Assembly: GCF_000426845.1 (NCBI RefSeq)
Contig: NZ_AUGD01000001.1
Location: 372,001 to 436,000, forward strand
Direction of reading: 5' to 3'
DNA: 64,000 nucleotides
Source: Bradyrhizobium sp. in8p8
Lineage (GTDB): Bacteria; Pseudomonadota; Alphaproteobacteria; Rhizobiales; Xanthobacteraceae
Part shown: positions 7,446 to 16,127 of the stretch, piece by piece
Position numbering within the stretch: the stretch's first letter is position 1
Layout of the letters: each line of letters starts with the position of its first letter
The notes under the pieces: generated by a model
Database searches by the model: none
Seen by the model: only the letters and a program-made list of their open reading frames with translations
What the model was told of the DNA's origin: nothing
Translations under genes and position numbers: made by a program

Positions 7446-9965
7446 TCACTCCTTCGGCAAAGCGTATGCGATCACCGCGTCGCCCGTCTTGGTGCCGAGC
7501 GAACCATGCCCACCCGCCACCGCCAGGACGAACTGACGTCCATCGGCACCGAGGTAAGTCATCGGCGTAGCTTGCCCTCCAGCCGGTAGCCGGCCCTCCC
7601 AGATCTGTTCACCCGTGTTCACGTCGTAAGCGCGCAGATAGTAGTCGAGAGTGCCTGAGAGAAAGGCGACGCCTCCCGCGGTCAGGATGGGCCCTCCGAG
7701 GTTTGGCACTCCCATCTTGAAAGGAATCGGCAGCGGCATGAGATCTCTGACCGTACCGTTCTTGTGCTGCCAGAGCACATTTCCGGTGGCGAGGTCCGCA
7801 GCGCCCACATAGCCCCAAGGCGGAGCCTGACAGGGCAATCCGAGCGGTGAAGTGAAGGCCGACAGCTTCACTGCGAACGGCGCTCCGAAATTCTCGTTCA
7901 GCGCCGGGAGGCTGTTGTCAGGTCTGTTGTGGCCCTGGACATACATGGTCCGATCGTCCGCACGCGGCACGAGTTGAGACACGAACGCGAGCGAGGCAGG
8001 CGTTACGAATGCAATCTGTCGCTGCGGGTCGACGGCAATGCCGCCCCAATTGAATACGCCAAAGTTGCCGGGATGAATGAGCGATCCATCGGTAGACGGA
8101 GGCGTGAAGCGCCCATCGTATCGCAGGCGGCGAAACTGGATACGGCACGCGAGCTGATCGAACAGCGTCGCCCCCCACATGCTGGCGCCGTTGAGCGGTG
8201 TCGGATTGAATGACAGTGCGGACACCGGCTGCGTCGGCGCGGTGTGATCTCCCTTGGCCGCACCTCCCGGAGCGCGCGTCTCCGTCACCGGGAGGACCGG
8301 GCTTCCGTTTCGTCGATCCAGCACGAAGACTTCACCCTGCTTGGTCGGCTGGACCAAGGCCGGAACGGTCTGTCCCTTGATGGTCAGGTCAATCAGACTG
8401 GGCTGAGAGGGGACGTCGTAATCCCAGAGGTCATGATGCACAGTTTGGAACGCCCAGCGCACCTTGCCCGTGGAGACTTCGAGAGCGACAACCGACGATG
8501 AGAACCGCTCGACGCTTTGGCTTCTGTTGCCACCCCATTGATCGGGAGGCTGATTGCCGAGCGGCACGTACACCAGTCCGAGCGCTTCATCCACGCTCAT
8601 GATAGACCAGCTGTTGGGCGAATTGGCCGTGTAGGTCTGACCTGGGGGCAGCGGCGCCGTCTGGTCGGGGTTACCGGAATCCCAATTCCAGACCAGATCG
8701 CCAGTCCGGACGTCAAAGCCACGGATCACACCGGATTGCTCCTTGGTCGAGACATTATCAAGCACCGTACCGCCTACGATCACCAGGCCGCCTGCGACAA
8801 CCACCGGCGAGGTGGAATAGTAGGCACCCGGCCGAACATTCGGCATGTTGGCCCAAAGGTTGATCTGACCGGTACCCCTGCCAAAGTCGCGGCACACCGC
8901 TCCGCTTTCCGGATCGAGCGCGATCAATCGGCCATCCGCGGTGGGCATGAACAGCTTCGCCGTGCAGCTCTTGGTCGGCACGCCGTCCGCCACGGCAATC
9001 GGCATGTCAGGTACCGGCTTGTTGATGACCGCGTCCGGAGGATCAGTCTGCGGGCCGGCTGCGGTATCGACGGCTTCCGTGCCGGGAGTCTGGTTCGCGC
9101 TGGAAGCGCCGGGATAGTAGGACAGCCCGCGGCAGGTCAAATGCTGAAGGGCAAGCTTGTCGAGGATCTTCGGCTCATAGCGCCAGATCTCCCTTCCGGT
9201 GGTCGCCTCCAAGGCAATGACCGACTGATGTGGCGTGCAGAAATAAAGGCGATCGCCAATCTTCAGCGGCGTCACTTCAAACGTCGTCTCCTCGGGATCA
9301 CCCGGTCGCCCTCGCATGTCGCCAGTGTGATAGGTCCAAGCTACCTCGAGTTTCGCGGCGTTTTGCGGCGTGATCTGACTGAGGGGGGAATAACGCTGGC
9401 CAAGTCCAGTGCGCCCATAGGCGTGCCACTCGCCCGGCGGCAGATCCTGCGCTTCTACAGCCGCCGGCTCCGGCGTTGCCTTGGAGACAGACGTCGTCTT
9501 TGCCGCCAAGCGATGTGGATCAGTCGTCCAGGACGCGACAGCAACCAGGATCGCAGCGCATAGCGCGATGGACAGCGCCAGTCCGCCGCCATGCCATGCC
9601 GATCCCCCGCGAAGTCGAGATGATGCAGATCCCCCATGGGCCAAGCTACCGGCAATCCAGGGGGTCAACAGGATTGCACCCACGATGAAGATGACGCTGC
9701 CGCGCGCTGCCAGCGGCCACCAGTCAAGGCCGACCTCCCACAGCGACCAGATCAGGGTGCCGGCGGTCAGGGCGCAGAAGACCCACAATGCCCGTTCGTC
9801 TCGGCGAAACAGGAGGATGGAGGTCGCCAGAAACGCGAGGCCAGACAGGGCATAGTACCAGGATCCGCCAAGGTAAATCAGCCAGAGACCACCGACCATC
9901 AAGGCGACGCCCATAGCGAGAAGCGCAACAGCCAGCGTCATAAGAATGACGTTCCGAAGCACCAT
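7446..9965 (-). CDS. gcd: Membrane-bound PQQ-dependent dehydrogenase (glucose/quinate/shikimate type)
   Basis: An 839-residue quinoprotein. Residues 1-145 hold five hydrophobic helices, the anchor and quinone-binding part of GCD-type enzymes. From about 175 a beta-propeller begins (LPPGEWHAYGRTGLGQRYSP, DMRGRPGDPEETTFEVTPLK) with tryptophan-docking-like repeats such as LYVPLGNQ-type and TGKVRWAFQTVHHDLWDYDV. It oxidises glucose, quinate, shikimate or a related polyol in the periplasm and passes electrons to ubiquinone. Slightly longer than E. coli Gcd (796). It is monocistronic. Substrate choice cannot be settled by sequence reading, so the symbol is provisional. Confidence 0.88.
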   Translation of the reverse strand: MVLRNVILMTLAVALLAMGVALMVGGLWLIYLGGSWYYALSGLAFLATSILLFRRDERALWVFCALTAGTLIWSLWEVGLDWWPLAARGSVIFIVGAILLTPWIAGSLAHGGSASSRLRGGSAWHGGGLALSIALCAAILVAVASWTTDPHRLAAKTTSVSKATPEPAAVEAQDLPPGEWHAYGRTGLGQRYSPLSQITPQNAAKLEVAWTYHTGDMRGRPGDPEETTFEVTPLKIGDRLYFCTPHQSVIALEATTGREIWRYEPKILDKLALQHLTCRGLSYYPGASSANQTPGTEAVDTAAGPQTDPPDAVINKPVPDMPIAVADGVPTKSCTAKLFMPTADGRLIALDPESGAVCRDFGRGTGQINLWANMPNVRPGAYYSTSPVVVAGGLVIVGGTVLDNVSTKEQSGVIRGFDVRTGDLVWNWDSGNPDQTAPLPPGQTYTANSPNSWSIMSVDEALGLVYVPLGNQPPDQWGGNRSQSVERFSSSVVALEVSTGKVRWAFQTVHHDLWDYDVPSQPSLIDLTIKGQTVPALVQPTKQGEVFVLDRRNGSPVLPVTETRAPGGAAKGDHTAPTQPVSALSFNPTPLNGASMWGATLFDQLACRIQFRRLRYDGRFTPPSTDGSLIHPGNFGVFNWGGIAVDPQRQIAFVTPASLAFVSQLVPRADDRTMYVQGHNRPDNSLPALNENFGAPFAVKLSAFTSPLGLPCQAPPWGYVGAADLATGNVLWQHKNGTVRDLMPLPIPFKMGVPNLGGPILTAGGVAFLSGTLDYYLRAYDVNTGEQIWEGRLPAGGQATPMTYLGADGRQFVLAVAGGHGSLGTKTGDAVIAYALPKE

Positions 9966-10509
9966 AAATGGCCTCCTTTGTGCCGGGAGAGCGCTTGCTA
10001 AGGCTCAGCACCGCCATCAAGAATCACGATGCGCTGGCGCCAGAACAGGGCCGCACGATCACACGAATTTCTTCGGCAACGTGGGCGCTGTCGGTACGTT
10101 CCTCGGCTCCTCTCCCTGCTGCGCGGAGTTCATCGTCCTGGGCAGCGATAGACCCGGTGCACAGGAAGCCTTCTGGCCCGAGAGTCAGGTTGGCCGAATC
10201 AGCGCGCCAAGGCCGATCCCCGGATTAGGGTGATGCGCTTAAGGAGCGATCAGCTCGACCTTGCCCCAAGCAAGTGAGACGCGGCGCAAACATGGTGCGC
10301 CGGTGCACTCCCGCTTTGCCGGCTCCAACAGACATGTGCTCGAGCATGCCTTCTGCTTGAGCATGCCTTCGCCAGCGCGGTCCGCCGCTTTGAATGGCCG
10401 ATGATGATAGGCAGTGGCAACAATTCGACTGTAGCGGCAAAGCAGGCCCGGGCCCTTCGGGGATTGGCTGCCTCGCTTGCGCGCACCCCAAGCCGAATTC
10501 GGGAATGTG
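9966..10509. other. Gene-poor intergenic region
   Basis: No supported gene. A minus-strand frame at 10024-10224 is open and protein-like (ADSANLTLGPEGFLCTGS, RAAGRGAEERTDSAHVAEEI) but is closed by a TAA upstream and has no start codon, so at most it is a gene remnant. The dehydrogenase promoter must lie just after 9965. Confidence 0.35.
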
Positions 10510-10701
10510 CTATCTGGATAGCAGCCCTGAAATCAACGCTACGGCGCCGAGTGCAGTGAACGACAGAACGATTGGAGGATACAGAACCAACGCGGCCTCG
10601 AAGCGCAAGAACTTCGGGTGTTCGCCAGCACGATTGGGACGCCCAATGAAGATCAGGGTGGCTGCGGCCGCAAGCATAACAGCTCCGATTAGGATGTTCA
10701 C
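10510..10701 (-). CDS. Small two-helix membrane protein
   Basis: A 63-residue protein made of two hydrophobic segments (about 3-20 and 38-60) joined by a basic loop (GRPNRAGEHPKFLRFE). This is a plausible small inner-membrane protein; no family recognised. It follows the trehalose-phosphate synthase gene by about 140 bp on the same strand, so it might be co-transcribed with it. Several other tiny membrane proteins occur in this part of the window. Confidence 0.5.
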   Translation of the reverse strand: MNILIGAVMLAAAATLIFIGRPNRAGEHPKFLRFEAALVLYPPIVLSFTALGAVALISGLLSR

Positions 10702-10843
10702 GCACGCCTTCCTTTCTCAGAGAGCAAAGGCTCCCAAGCTGGAGGGTGCGACTATCCGCTCGTCCTGGAAAGATTGGACCGTACGCTTTGGTACTGACTT
10801 TCTCGACCACCCTTCTTTCGAGTGGAATGCTTTCAGGTGGGGT

Positions 10844-13066
10844 TCAGGGCGAGCGGGCTCTGGTGGCCATACCGAGAACCCGCTCGCGGGTGCGACTTCT
10901 CGAAGCGTCGAGCAGCATCGCTCCTGCCCAGCGATAGACGTTGTGCTCCTTCACCTGCTGTCGCATCAGGTTCATGCGCTCGGCCTGTTCCTCCAGCGGC
11001 ATTGAGAGTGCAAGCTCGATCGCTGATGCCATTTCTTCGATATCATATGGATTGACAATGAGCGCTTCGGAGAGCTCGCGCGAAGCTCCGGTAAAGCTCG
11101 ACAGGACAAGCACCCCGGCGCCGTCCTCTCGCGAACTCACGAACTCCTTTGCGACCAGGTTCATTCCGTCATGCAGGCTGCTGACGACGCAGACATCCGC
11201 TCCTTTGAACAGCCGGAACACGTCCGAAGGCTCGTAGTGCTGAACGATCAAATGGACCACACGTTGGCGACCTTTGTGCCGTTCGTTTATCTCCGAAGCC
11301 AAGTCCTCTGCTTCCGCCTGCAATCTCGAATATGAGCTCAGCTTGCTGCGGGTCGGAGCCGCGATCTGGATGAATGCGAGCCGATCCGTCCAGGTCGGAT
11401 CTCGCGACAGGAGCGCATCGACGGCCCGCATGCGGTCGAGAATGCCTTTGGTGTAGTCGAAGCGTTCGACGCCGACGATCAGCCGCGTCCCCTCCGCCAG
11501 ACCGAATTGCGCGATGATGTCGGATCGGCATTGCGCAGCGGCCGGCAGCTTCTCCAGTTCCCTCGGCGGCCATTCGATCGAAATTGGATAGGCGCGTATC
11601 CTGGTCTCATGCCCCCCAAGGCTGACCGCCTGCACTTCGCGGTCGATCCTGCTTTCCAGAAAGCGGTCGACGCCTTCGATGAAGTTGTTGCAGTGAAACT
11701 GGGTGTGAAAGCCCACGATCGTGCTGCCGAGTATTCCTTCGATGATCTCCTCCTTCCATGGGCAGATGCTGAAAGTCTCCGCATTCGGCCATGGAATATG
11801 CCAGAAGGTTATGATCGTTGCCTTCGGCAGGCGCTCACGGATCATCTTCGGGACAAGCGCGAAATGATAGTCCTGGACCAGCACGACGGGATCCTCGGTG
11901 CGTGCTTCGGCAACGACTGCATCGGCAAAGCGCTGGTTGATCTGCCGGTACAGTCGCCAATCACCGAGCCTGAACGTGGGACGCACGAAAACAATGTGGC
12001 ACAGCGGCCACAGCCCTTCGTTGGCGAAGCCGTAATAATACCCGTCCTGTTCCTCTTCGGAGATCCAGATCCGCCGAAGCGTGTAGGCCGGAGCTGCCTC
12101 GGGCACACGAATTCTGTCGTGTTCATCGACCGTCTCACAATCCGCGCTGCCGCTGCCATGCGCAATCCACGTGCCGCCGCAGGCGCGGATGATCGGCTCC
12201 AGCGCCGAGACCAAGCCGCTCGCCGGTCTCTGCACCACAGTCCCTCCTTCCGAAGCGTTGTGGATGTATGGCTCCCGATTGGCTACGACGATCACTTCGG
12301 CCCCAGGCAGCGCCCCATGCAGCACCTGTTGCAACGATTGTGGCGTCCACTCGATTTGACTTGTAACCGCAATGTGTTCGGCGTCACGCAGGAGCTTGTG
12401 AATCTCGCGATCGATTGACGAACCACTTGGCTTGGGCTCGGCCCTCTGAGCACCGCGACGCACCTCGTCGACCGCCCGCCGCAAGGCATTCATCCATCCC
12501 CTCATCATGATCACGGCAAGGATGATGGTGCCGACGGTCAACACCAGTACGACTCCGGCAAGCGCCGCGAGGAGATACGCCAGCACTTGGCTCGATCTGG
12601 CAGCTGCAAAGCTGAGGTCGGTCAGTATAACGAGGTACGACCGCCCACGGCTGCTTGCGACGGGAAAGGCAGCTACAAGAACCCGCCGTCCGCCGCTTGT
12701 TATGCTTGCGAAGCTGTCGCTTTCAGATCTGGCGAGTTTTTCGCACGAGAAGTCCGCCGGCATTTCGGGTGTCGGAGCGATCAACGATCCGTCCGTATCG
12801 CAAAATCCGACGGCGAGGATCTTCTGGTCGAGTGCTACTCTCTTGAAAAGGTCGGAGAGCCGGTCCCACGCACGTTCTTCCACATCAAGGCTGAGCAACG
12901 GCTGGATGGCATTGAAAACCAACTTGGACCTGGTCTCAACATCGCTTCGCGACCATTGCTGTACGATCCCTCCCGTGAACGGTGAGATGCCAAACGCAAC
13001 GAGTGCCGCCACCGCCAAACCGAACATGCCATAGCGGAGCAACTGCTTGTATGATATCGGCATCAC
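10844..13066 (-). CDS. otsA: Trehalose-6-phosphate synthase with N-terminal membrane sensor-like module
   Basis: A 740-residue fusion. The catalytic part (about 245-740) is a GT20 synthase: VVANREPYIHN, DYHFALVPKMIRE, FWHIPWPN, GFHTQFHCNNFIEG, VERFDYTKGILDRM and DGMNLVAKEFV are the family's UDP-glucose and glucose-6-phosphate binding motifs. Residues 1-240 are unusual: a membrane helix at about 13-32, about 130 periplasmic residues, a second helix at about 165-192, then a short cytoplasmic linker that looks like the head of a sensor kinase. Ordinary OtsA is soluble and about 460-500 residues. The protein probably makes trehalose-6-phosphate at the membrane, perhaps gated by an external osmotic or redox signal. 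No phosphatase (OtsB) gene is adjacent. Confidence 0.9.
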   Translation of the reverse strand: MMPISYKQLLRYGMFGLAVAALVAFGISPFTGGIVQQWSRSDVETRSKLVFNAIQPLLSLDVEERAWDRLSDLFKRVALDQKILAVGFCDTDGSLIAPTPEMPADFSCEKLARSESDSFASITSGGRRVLVAAFPVASSRGRSYLVILTDLSFAAARSSQVLAYLLAALAGVVLVLTVGTIILAVIMMRGWMNALRRAVDEVRRGAQRAEPKPSGSSIDREIHKLLRDAEHIAVTSQIEWTPQSLQQVLHGALPGAEVIVVANREPYIHNASEGGTVVQRPASGLVSALEPIIRACGGTWIAHGSGSADCETVDEHDRIRVPEAAPAYTLRRIWISEEEQDGYYYGFANEGLWPLCHIVFVRPTFRLGDWRLYRQINQRFADAVVAEARTEDPVVLVQDYHFALVPKMIRERLPKATIITFWHIPWPNAETFSICPWKEEIIEGILGSTIVGFHTQFHCNNFIEGVDRFLESRIDREVQAVSLGGHETRIRAYPISIEWPPRELEKLPAAAQCRSDIIAQFGLAEGTRLIVGVERFDYTKGILDRMRAVDALLSRDPTWTDRLAFIQIAAPTRSKLSSYSRLQAEAEDLASEINERHKGRQRVVHLIVQHYEPSDVFRLFKGADVCVVSSLHDGMNLVAKEFVSSREDGAGVLVLSSFTGASRELSEALIVNPYDIEEMASAIELALSMPLEEQAERMNLMRQQVKEHNVYRWAGAMLLDASRSRTRERVLGMATRARSP

Positions 13067-13188
13067 TCAGGCGCTACCATGGTGATCCGAACGAGAGAAT
13101 GGTGAAGCCGCAGCGCAGCTCACGCTCCGAACAGAACTGGGCCAATGGCATTGCGGTAGTACATGTTGGCACCCGTGAGTGACTGCCG

Positions 13189-13383
13189 TCAGCTGGGACT
13201 GATCGGCAGCCTCTCCGGCGTAACGCCGCCGCGCTCATTGTTGCAGGCCAAGCAAATCGTGCGTGCCACCTGCGCTCCCCGGATTGCCAATCGTTCATGC
13301 CGATGCGGCGTCTTCTCTTCACAAGACAAGCAATATGCTTGCGGAACCACGATGAGTGCCGTTCGATTCGGTTTTCTGATCAT
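13189..13383 (-). CDS. Small protein with two CxxC pairs
   Basis: A 64-residue basic protein starting at the ATG at 13381-13383. It has two CxxC pairs, YCLSCEEKTPHRHER at 17-31 and TICLACNNERGG at 42-53, spaced as in a small zinc ribbon. No family recognised. A longer reading upstream is possible but its composition is not protein-like. A nucleic-acid or zinc-binding role is only a guess. Confidence 0.45.
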   Translation of the reverse strand: MIRKPNRTALIVVPQAYCLSCEEKTPHRHERLAIRGAQVARTICLACNNERGGVTPERLPISPS

Positions 13384-13617
13384 GAGAGCCCCCGCGGACA
13401 CTATCGTTTTCAGGAGCCCCGTGAGCAAGCGGCAGCGGGCCGAGTCGGCCATGTTTGGTACGCAAGTGTACCGGATTTCATGCGCGGCAGCGCTGCCGCC
13501 AACCCTGCCACGAAATGCCTTGCGGATGTGCCGGAGGCGAAGACGCAAAGACTTGGCAGAGCAGCGCGCAGCGGCCAGCGGCCCCTCGGGGATCACCCGA
13601 CCGGGGGCCGGTCGTCG

Positions 13618-13977
13618 TCAGGGACACGGATGCCGCATTCCGTCGTAGCCGAGATATGTTCCTGAAGCGGGGTCATACGACCGATATCGCTGCGAGCAGT
13701 ATGCATTCGCATCCGCCTGTGCCCGGCTGTTGGCGATCGCGCCTCCGATGATCGCGCCAGCAGCCAGCCCACCCAGCGCTGCGGCCCCGGAGCCATAGCG
13801 ATCCCTGTGCCATCCACCGTGTCGATGACCTCTGTGGCCATGCCAGCTTCGATACTGCACCTGCTGGACATGGGTGTCCTGCTTGATGGACGTTGGCGAG
13901 ATCGGAGCGGCAAGCGCAGGAGTGCATGCGACTGACATCAGTGCCGTCACGACGATCATGGGCTTCATGGGTGCCAT
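13618..13977 (-). CDS. BA14K-like secreted protein
   Basis: A 119-residue exported protein. The start at 13977 has GAGGATATTTCCC just before it and gives a proper signal peptide (MAPMKPMIVVTALMSVACTP, cleaved after ALA). The mature part has a His/Gly/Arg-rich stretch (HGHRGHRHGGWHRDRYG), a small glycine-rich hydrophobic segment, and the C-terminal block YCSQRYRSYDPASGTYLGYD, which is the signature of the BA14K family (Brucella 14-kDa immunoreactive protein). BA14K proteins are common in Bradyrhizobium and associate with the envelope; their function is poorly known. Confidence 0.8.
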   Translation of the reverse strand: MAPMKPMIVVTALMSVACTPALAAPISPTSIKQDTHVQQVQYRSWHGHRGHRHGGWHRDRYGSGAAALGGLAAGAIIGGAIANSRAQADANAYCSQRYRSYDPASGTYLGYDGMRHPCP

Positions 13978-14144
13978 GGGAAATATCCTCTTCTGTTTGC
14001 ACGAGGTGCCAACGAGGAGGCATGCGCTGCGTTCCGAGAATCGGCTGCACGAGCGCGGGCAAAAGGTCGCAAGAAACGCGCGTAGAAGCCAGTTGTACGT
14101 TACCGCACCAAGCCGCGTACGATCCGCGTCTCTAGAACACGGCT

Positions 14145-14420
14145 TCACTTCGGCTTGTTAGGCATCGCGTTCTTTCCAGCAATGGAAAGCGCGATCAGGC
14201 TGAATGTGATCAGGCGCGGAATGAAGTAGACAGGCTCACTTGCATTCGTCGCTTGCACGACCGCCAGCACGAAGCGCGCAACGGCATCGATTGCGAATGC
14301 TGCGGCAAAGAACAGGAAAAAAACATCGGTCGTTCTGCGCCAGAACTTCAGGAAATAGATGCTTGCCATGAGTGATGCGAATGCCGTCGCACCTTCAAGG
14401 ACGGGAGCCAGATGGTCCAT
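14145..14420 (-). CDS. DUF5985-type membrane protein (second of a pair)
   Basis: A 91-residue protein with three hydrophobic segments; the FLKFWRRTTDVFFLFFAAAF block after the first helix is characteristic of DUF5985 proteins. Its ATG overlaps the TAA of the upstream paralogue (TAATG), so the two are translationally coupled and may form a heteromeric membrane complex. Function unknown. A longer open frame upstream of this start is an artefact that overlaps the neighbouring gene out of frame. Confidence 0.65.
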   Translation of the reverse strand: MDHLAPVLEGATAFASLMASIYFLKFWRRTTDVFFLFFAAAFAIDAVARFVLAVVQATNASEPVYFIPRLITFSLIALSIAGKNAMPNKPK

Positions 14421-14677
14421 TACTCGGCCTCCCAGATCATTCCAAGCAGCAGGACCGTCATGGCGAACAAGCCGATCGAGACGCGTAGTGCGGAAAGATC
14501 GTCTTGAGGAAAGACGATCTTGTCTATCCACAGAGCGCCGTTCTCCAGCGCAAGCCCTGCGAAGCAGACCGCGCTCCATAACAGCAGCCTTGACCTGCTG
14601 ACAGAGTACGCTCGAACCAGCAGCCAGGCACAGAAGCCGCTCGTTATTGCGCAAAGGCTGTAGATGACCGCCGCCAT
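14420..14677 (-). CDS. DUF5985-type membrane protein (first of a pair)
   Basis: An 85-residue protein with three predicted helices: residues 2-22, then SVSRSRLLLWSAVCFAGLAL, then LFAMTVLLLGMIWE at the C-terminus. The basic RSR-LLLW motif following the first helix parallels the KFWRRT-FFLF motif in the next gene, so both belong to the same unknown-function membrane family. It starts two bases after the stop of the winged-helix gene and overlaps the next one. The three genes form a tight operon. Confidence 0.68.
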   Translation of the reverse strand: MAAVIYSLCAITSGFCAWLLVRAYSVSRSRLLLWSAVCFAGLALENGALWIDKIVFPQDDLSALRVSIGLFAMTVLLLGMIWEAE

Positions 14678-14679
14678 GT

Positions 14680-15051
14680 CTAATCCTTTCGGATCCTGAA
14701 GGCATCGGAGAATGCCTGAATCCGGCGCGGCTTGTTGTGGATGATGTAAGTGATCGGAATGAGGTGCCGCGAATATGCTTTGCGGAGGGTCTCAACGACA
14801 GCCCGCAATTCGGCTCGTGGAGCGAATTCATACAGTGCCGGGCCACCCTCCAGGAAGCCATCGCGCCTAAGCGACGCCAGGGCGTCGGCCATCTCTACCT
14901 TGCCCGCGTAAAGACGCTTGGACAGCGATTCGACGTCCCAGCGCTCACCGGGCCGCTCATGGAAAAACAGGAGGGCCTCGAGCTGCGCCACCGAATGGAT
15001 GTAGCGGCGGACCAGTTCCTTTACATCATGCGGCAACTCTTCGTCAGACAT
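14680..15051 (-). CDS. Winged-helix-like protein linked to a DUF5985 pair
   Basis: A 123-residue soluble protein. Residues 15-75 (VAQLEALLFFHERPGERWDV, then LSKRLYAGKVEMADALASLR with DGFLEGG) read as a winged-helix domain of the type that tests whether the helix-turn-helix should act in regulation. The C-terminal third is basic. It is the first gene of a three-gene unit with two small DUF5985 membrane proteins, with only a two-base gap. A regulatory or adaptor role for the membrane pair is inferred from context. Confidence 0.65.
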   Translation of the reverse strand: MSDEELPHDVKELVRRYIHSVAQLEALLFFHERPGERWDVESLSKRLYAGKVEMADALASLRRDGFLEGGPALYEFAPRAELRAVVETLRKAYSRHLIPITYIIHNKPRRIQAFSDAFRIRKD

Positions 15052-15223
15052 CTTCGATCTCAGCCAGCACTGCGCAAGCCGGGCTATTCAGAAAGCACAT
15101 AATCAAGATCGTCCGCCGGAGGCGCGCAAGGGATGAATGACGCAGGCAACTTGAAGGCGGCGTCATCCGCATGACGCCGCCTCGTGAGGCTGGAGCAGCT
15201 TCGGGGTGCTGCTCGAGACCGGC

Positions 15224-15745
15224 TCAGTACTTGAATTCTGGCATTTGCTTCAGCTGATCCTTGTTTGTGTTCAGCACCACGTGATCCGGGTACCAGTTGT
15301 CATTTCGGCTCGACGGTGTCGATGCGCTTCCCGTCGTGCTTCCTGTCGTGCTTCCTGGATTGGCATTACCTGCTTTCCCAGAGGCATCGTTGGACGCTGT
15401 CTTCACCGGCTCCCTTACAAACTTGAGTTGATCGAAACCGACCGCGACGTTGCGTTCACCCATTCCAAGGAATCCGCCTACGCCGATCACTACATTGGCG
15501 ACTCGGCCGGCCGGGTCCAGGATGATATCGTTGATGTCGCCGATCTTCTCGTTGTTGTTGTTGTAGACGGCAACGCCAACAAGCTTCGATGCCCGCCATT
15601 CGCCTTGCTTTTGCATAGAGGCGGGCGAGGCCGTGCTCGGTTGCAGGTTGGGAGCAGCCGGACTCGCGCTATTTTGAGGTGATTGCGCAGCAACCGGAGC
15701 GGTCAGAAGCATCGCTGTCGAAACGGCGCACAGAAGCTTTTTCAT
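15224..15745 (-). CDS. Secreted PRC-barrel domain protein
   Basis: A 173-residue protein with a signal peptide (MKKLLCAVSTAMLLTAPVAA) and one PRC-barrel at about 48-115 (ASKLVGVAVYNNNNEKIGDI, VVIGVGGFLGMGERNVAV). A low-complexity Gly/Ser/Thr linker follows at about 117-145. Exported PRC-barrel proteins of this length are widespread in Bradyrhizobium and often respond to stress; their binding partner is unknown. It is not obviously part of an operon. A second, two-barrel relative is encoded at 25502-26203. Confidence 0.82.
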   Translation of the reverse strand: MKKLLCAVSTAMLLTAPVAAQSPQNSASPAAPNLQPSTASPASMQKQGEWRASKLVGVAVYNNNNEKIGDINDIILDPAGRVANVVIGVGGFLGMGERNVAVGFDQLKFVREPVKTASNDASGKAGNANPGSTTGSTTGSASTPSSRNDNWYPDHVVLNTNKDQLKQMPEFKY

Positions 15746-15834
15746 GTAGTGCTCTCCTAAGGTTGATGGATTGTCACCAACTCCCCGCGCGCCTAGAAGT
15801 TCGAAAGCTCGGAAGTGAACCCCTCGTTTTTCAT

Positions 15835-16050
15835 CTAACCAACCAACATGAGGCGCGTGCGCATCTTTTGACGAAGCATCGCCCGCGTAACTGACGGATC
15901 ACACAAGATGAATTCGACCATGGCTATGACGTCATCCCTAGAGCATTTGCAGTGGGGATTCTCATAGGCGGCAAGCAGGCGTTGAGCTTCCTCTACGGCG
16001 GCCACCAAGACCTCAGCATCCGTTCTCACCTTGCTCACCCTGACCTCCAT
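15835..16050 (-). CDS. Small hypothetical protein
   Basis: A 71-residue, mostly helical protein (EVLVAAVEEAQRLLAAYENP, DVIAMVEFILCDPSVTRAML) with two cysteines in HCKCSRDD. I recognise no family. The amphipathic pattern and codon use look genuine. It lies between the Crp/Fnr regulator and the PRC-barrel gene on the same strand. Confidence 0.5.
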   Translation of the reverse strand: MEVRVSKVRTDAEVLVAAVEEAQRLLAAYENPHCKCSRDDVIAMVEFILCDPSVTRAMLRQKMRTRLMLVG

Positions 16051-16127
16051 CCATTTGGCGCTCCTCTTCCCAGCATCCCTCGAATCCGATCGCCGTTCGC
16101 GCGCCTCAGCCAGGGTGCATCAACGGG

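Noticed and set aside
10250..10810. 186-codon minus-strand frame covering the small two-helix gene
   Set aside because: Composition is Ser/Arg/Cys rich without pattern, whereas the overlapping 63-codon frame gives a regular membrane protein.
14145..14861. Long minus-strand frame extending the second DUF5985 gene upstream
   Set aside because: The extension overlaps the first DUF5985 gene and the winged-helix gene out of frame; the coupled ATG at 14420 is a better start.
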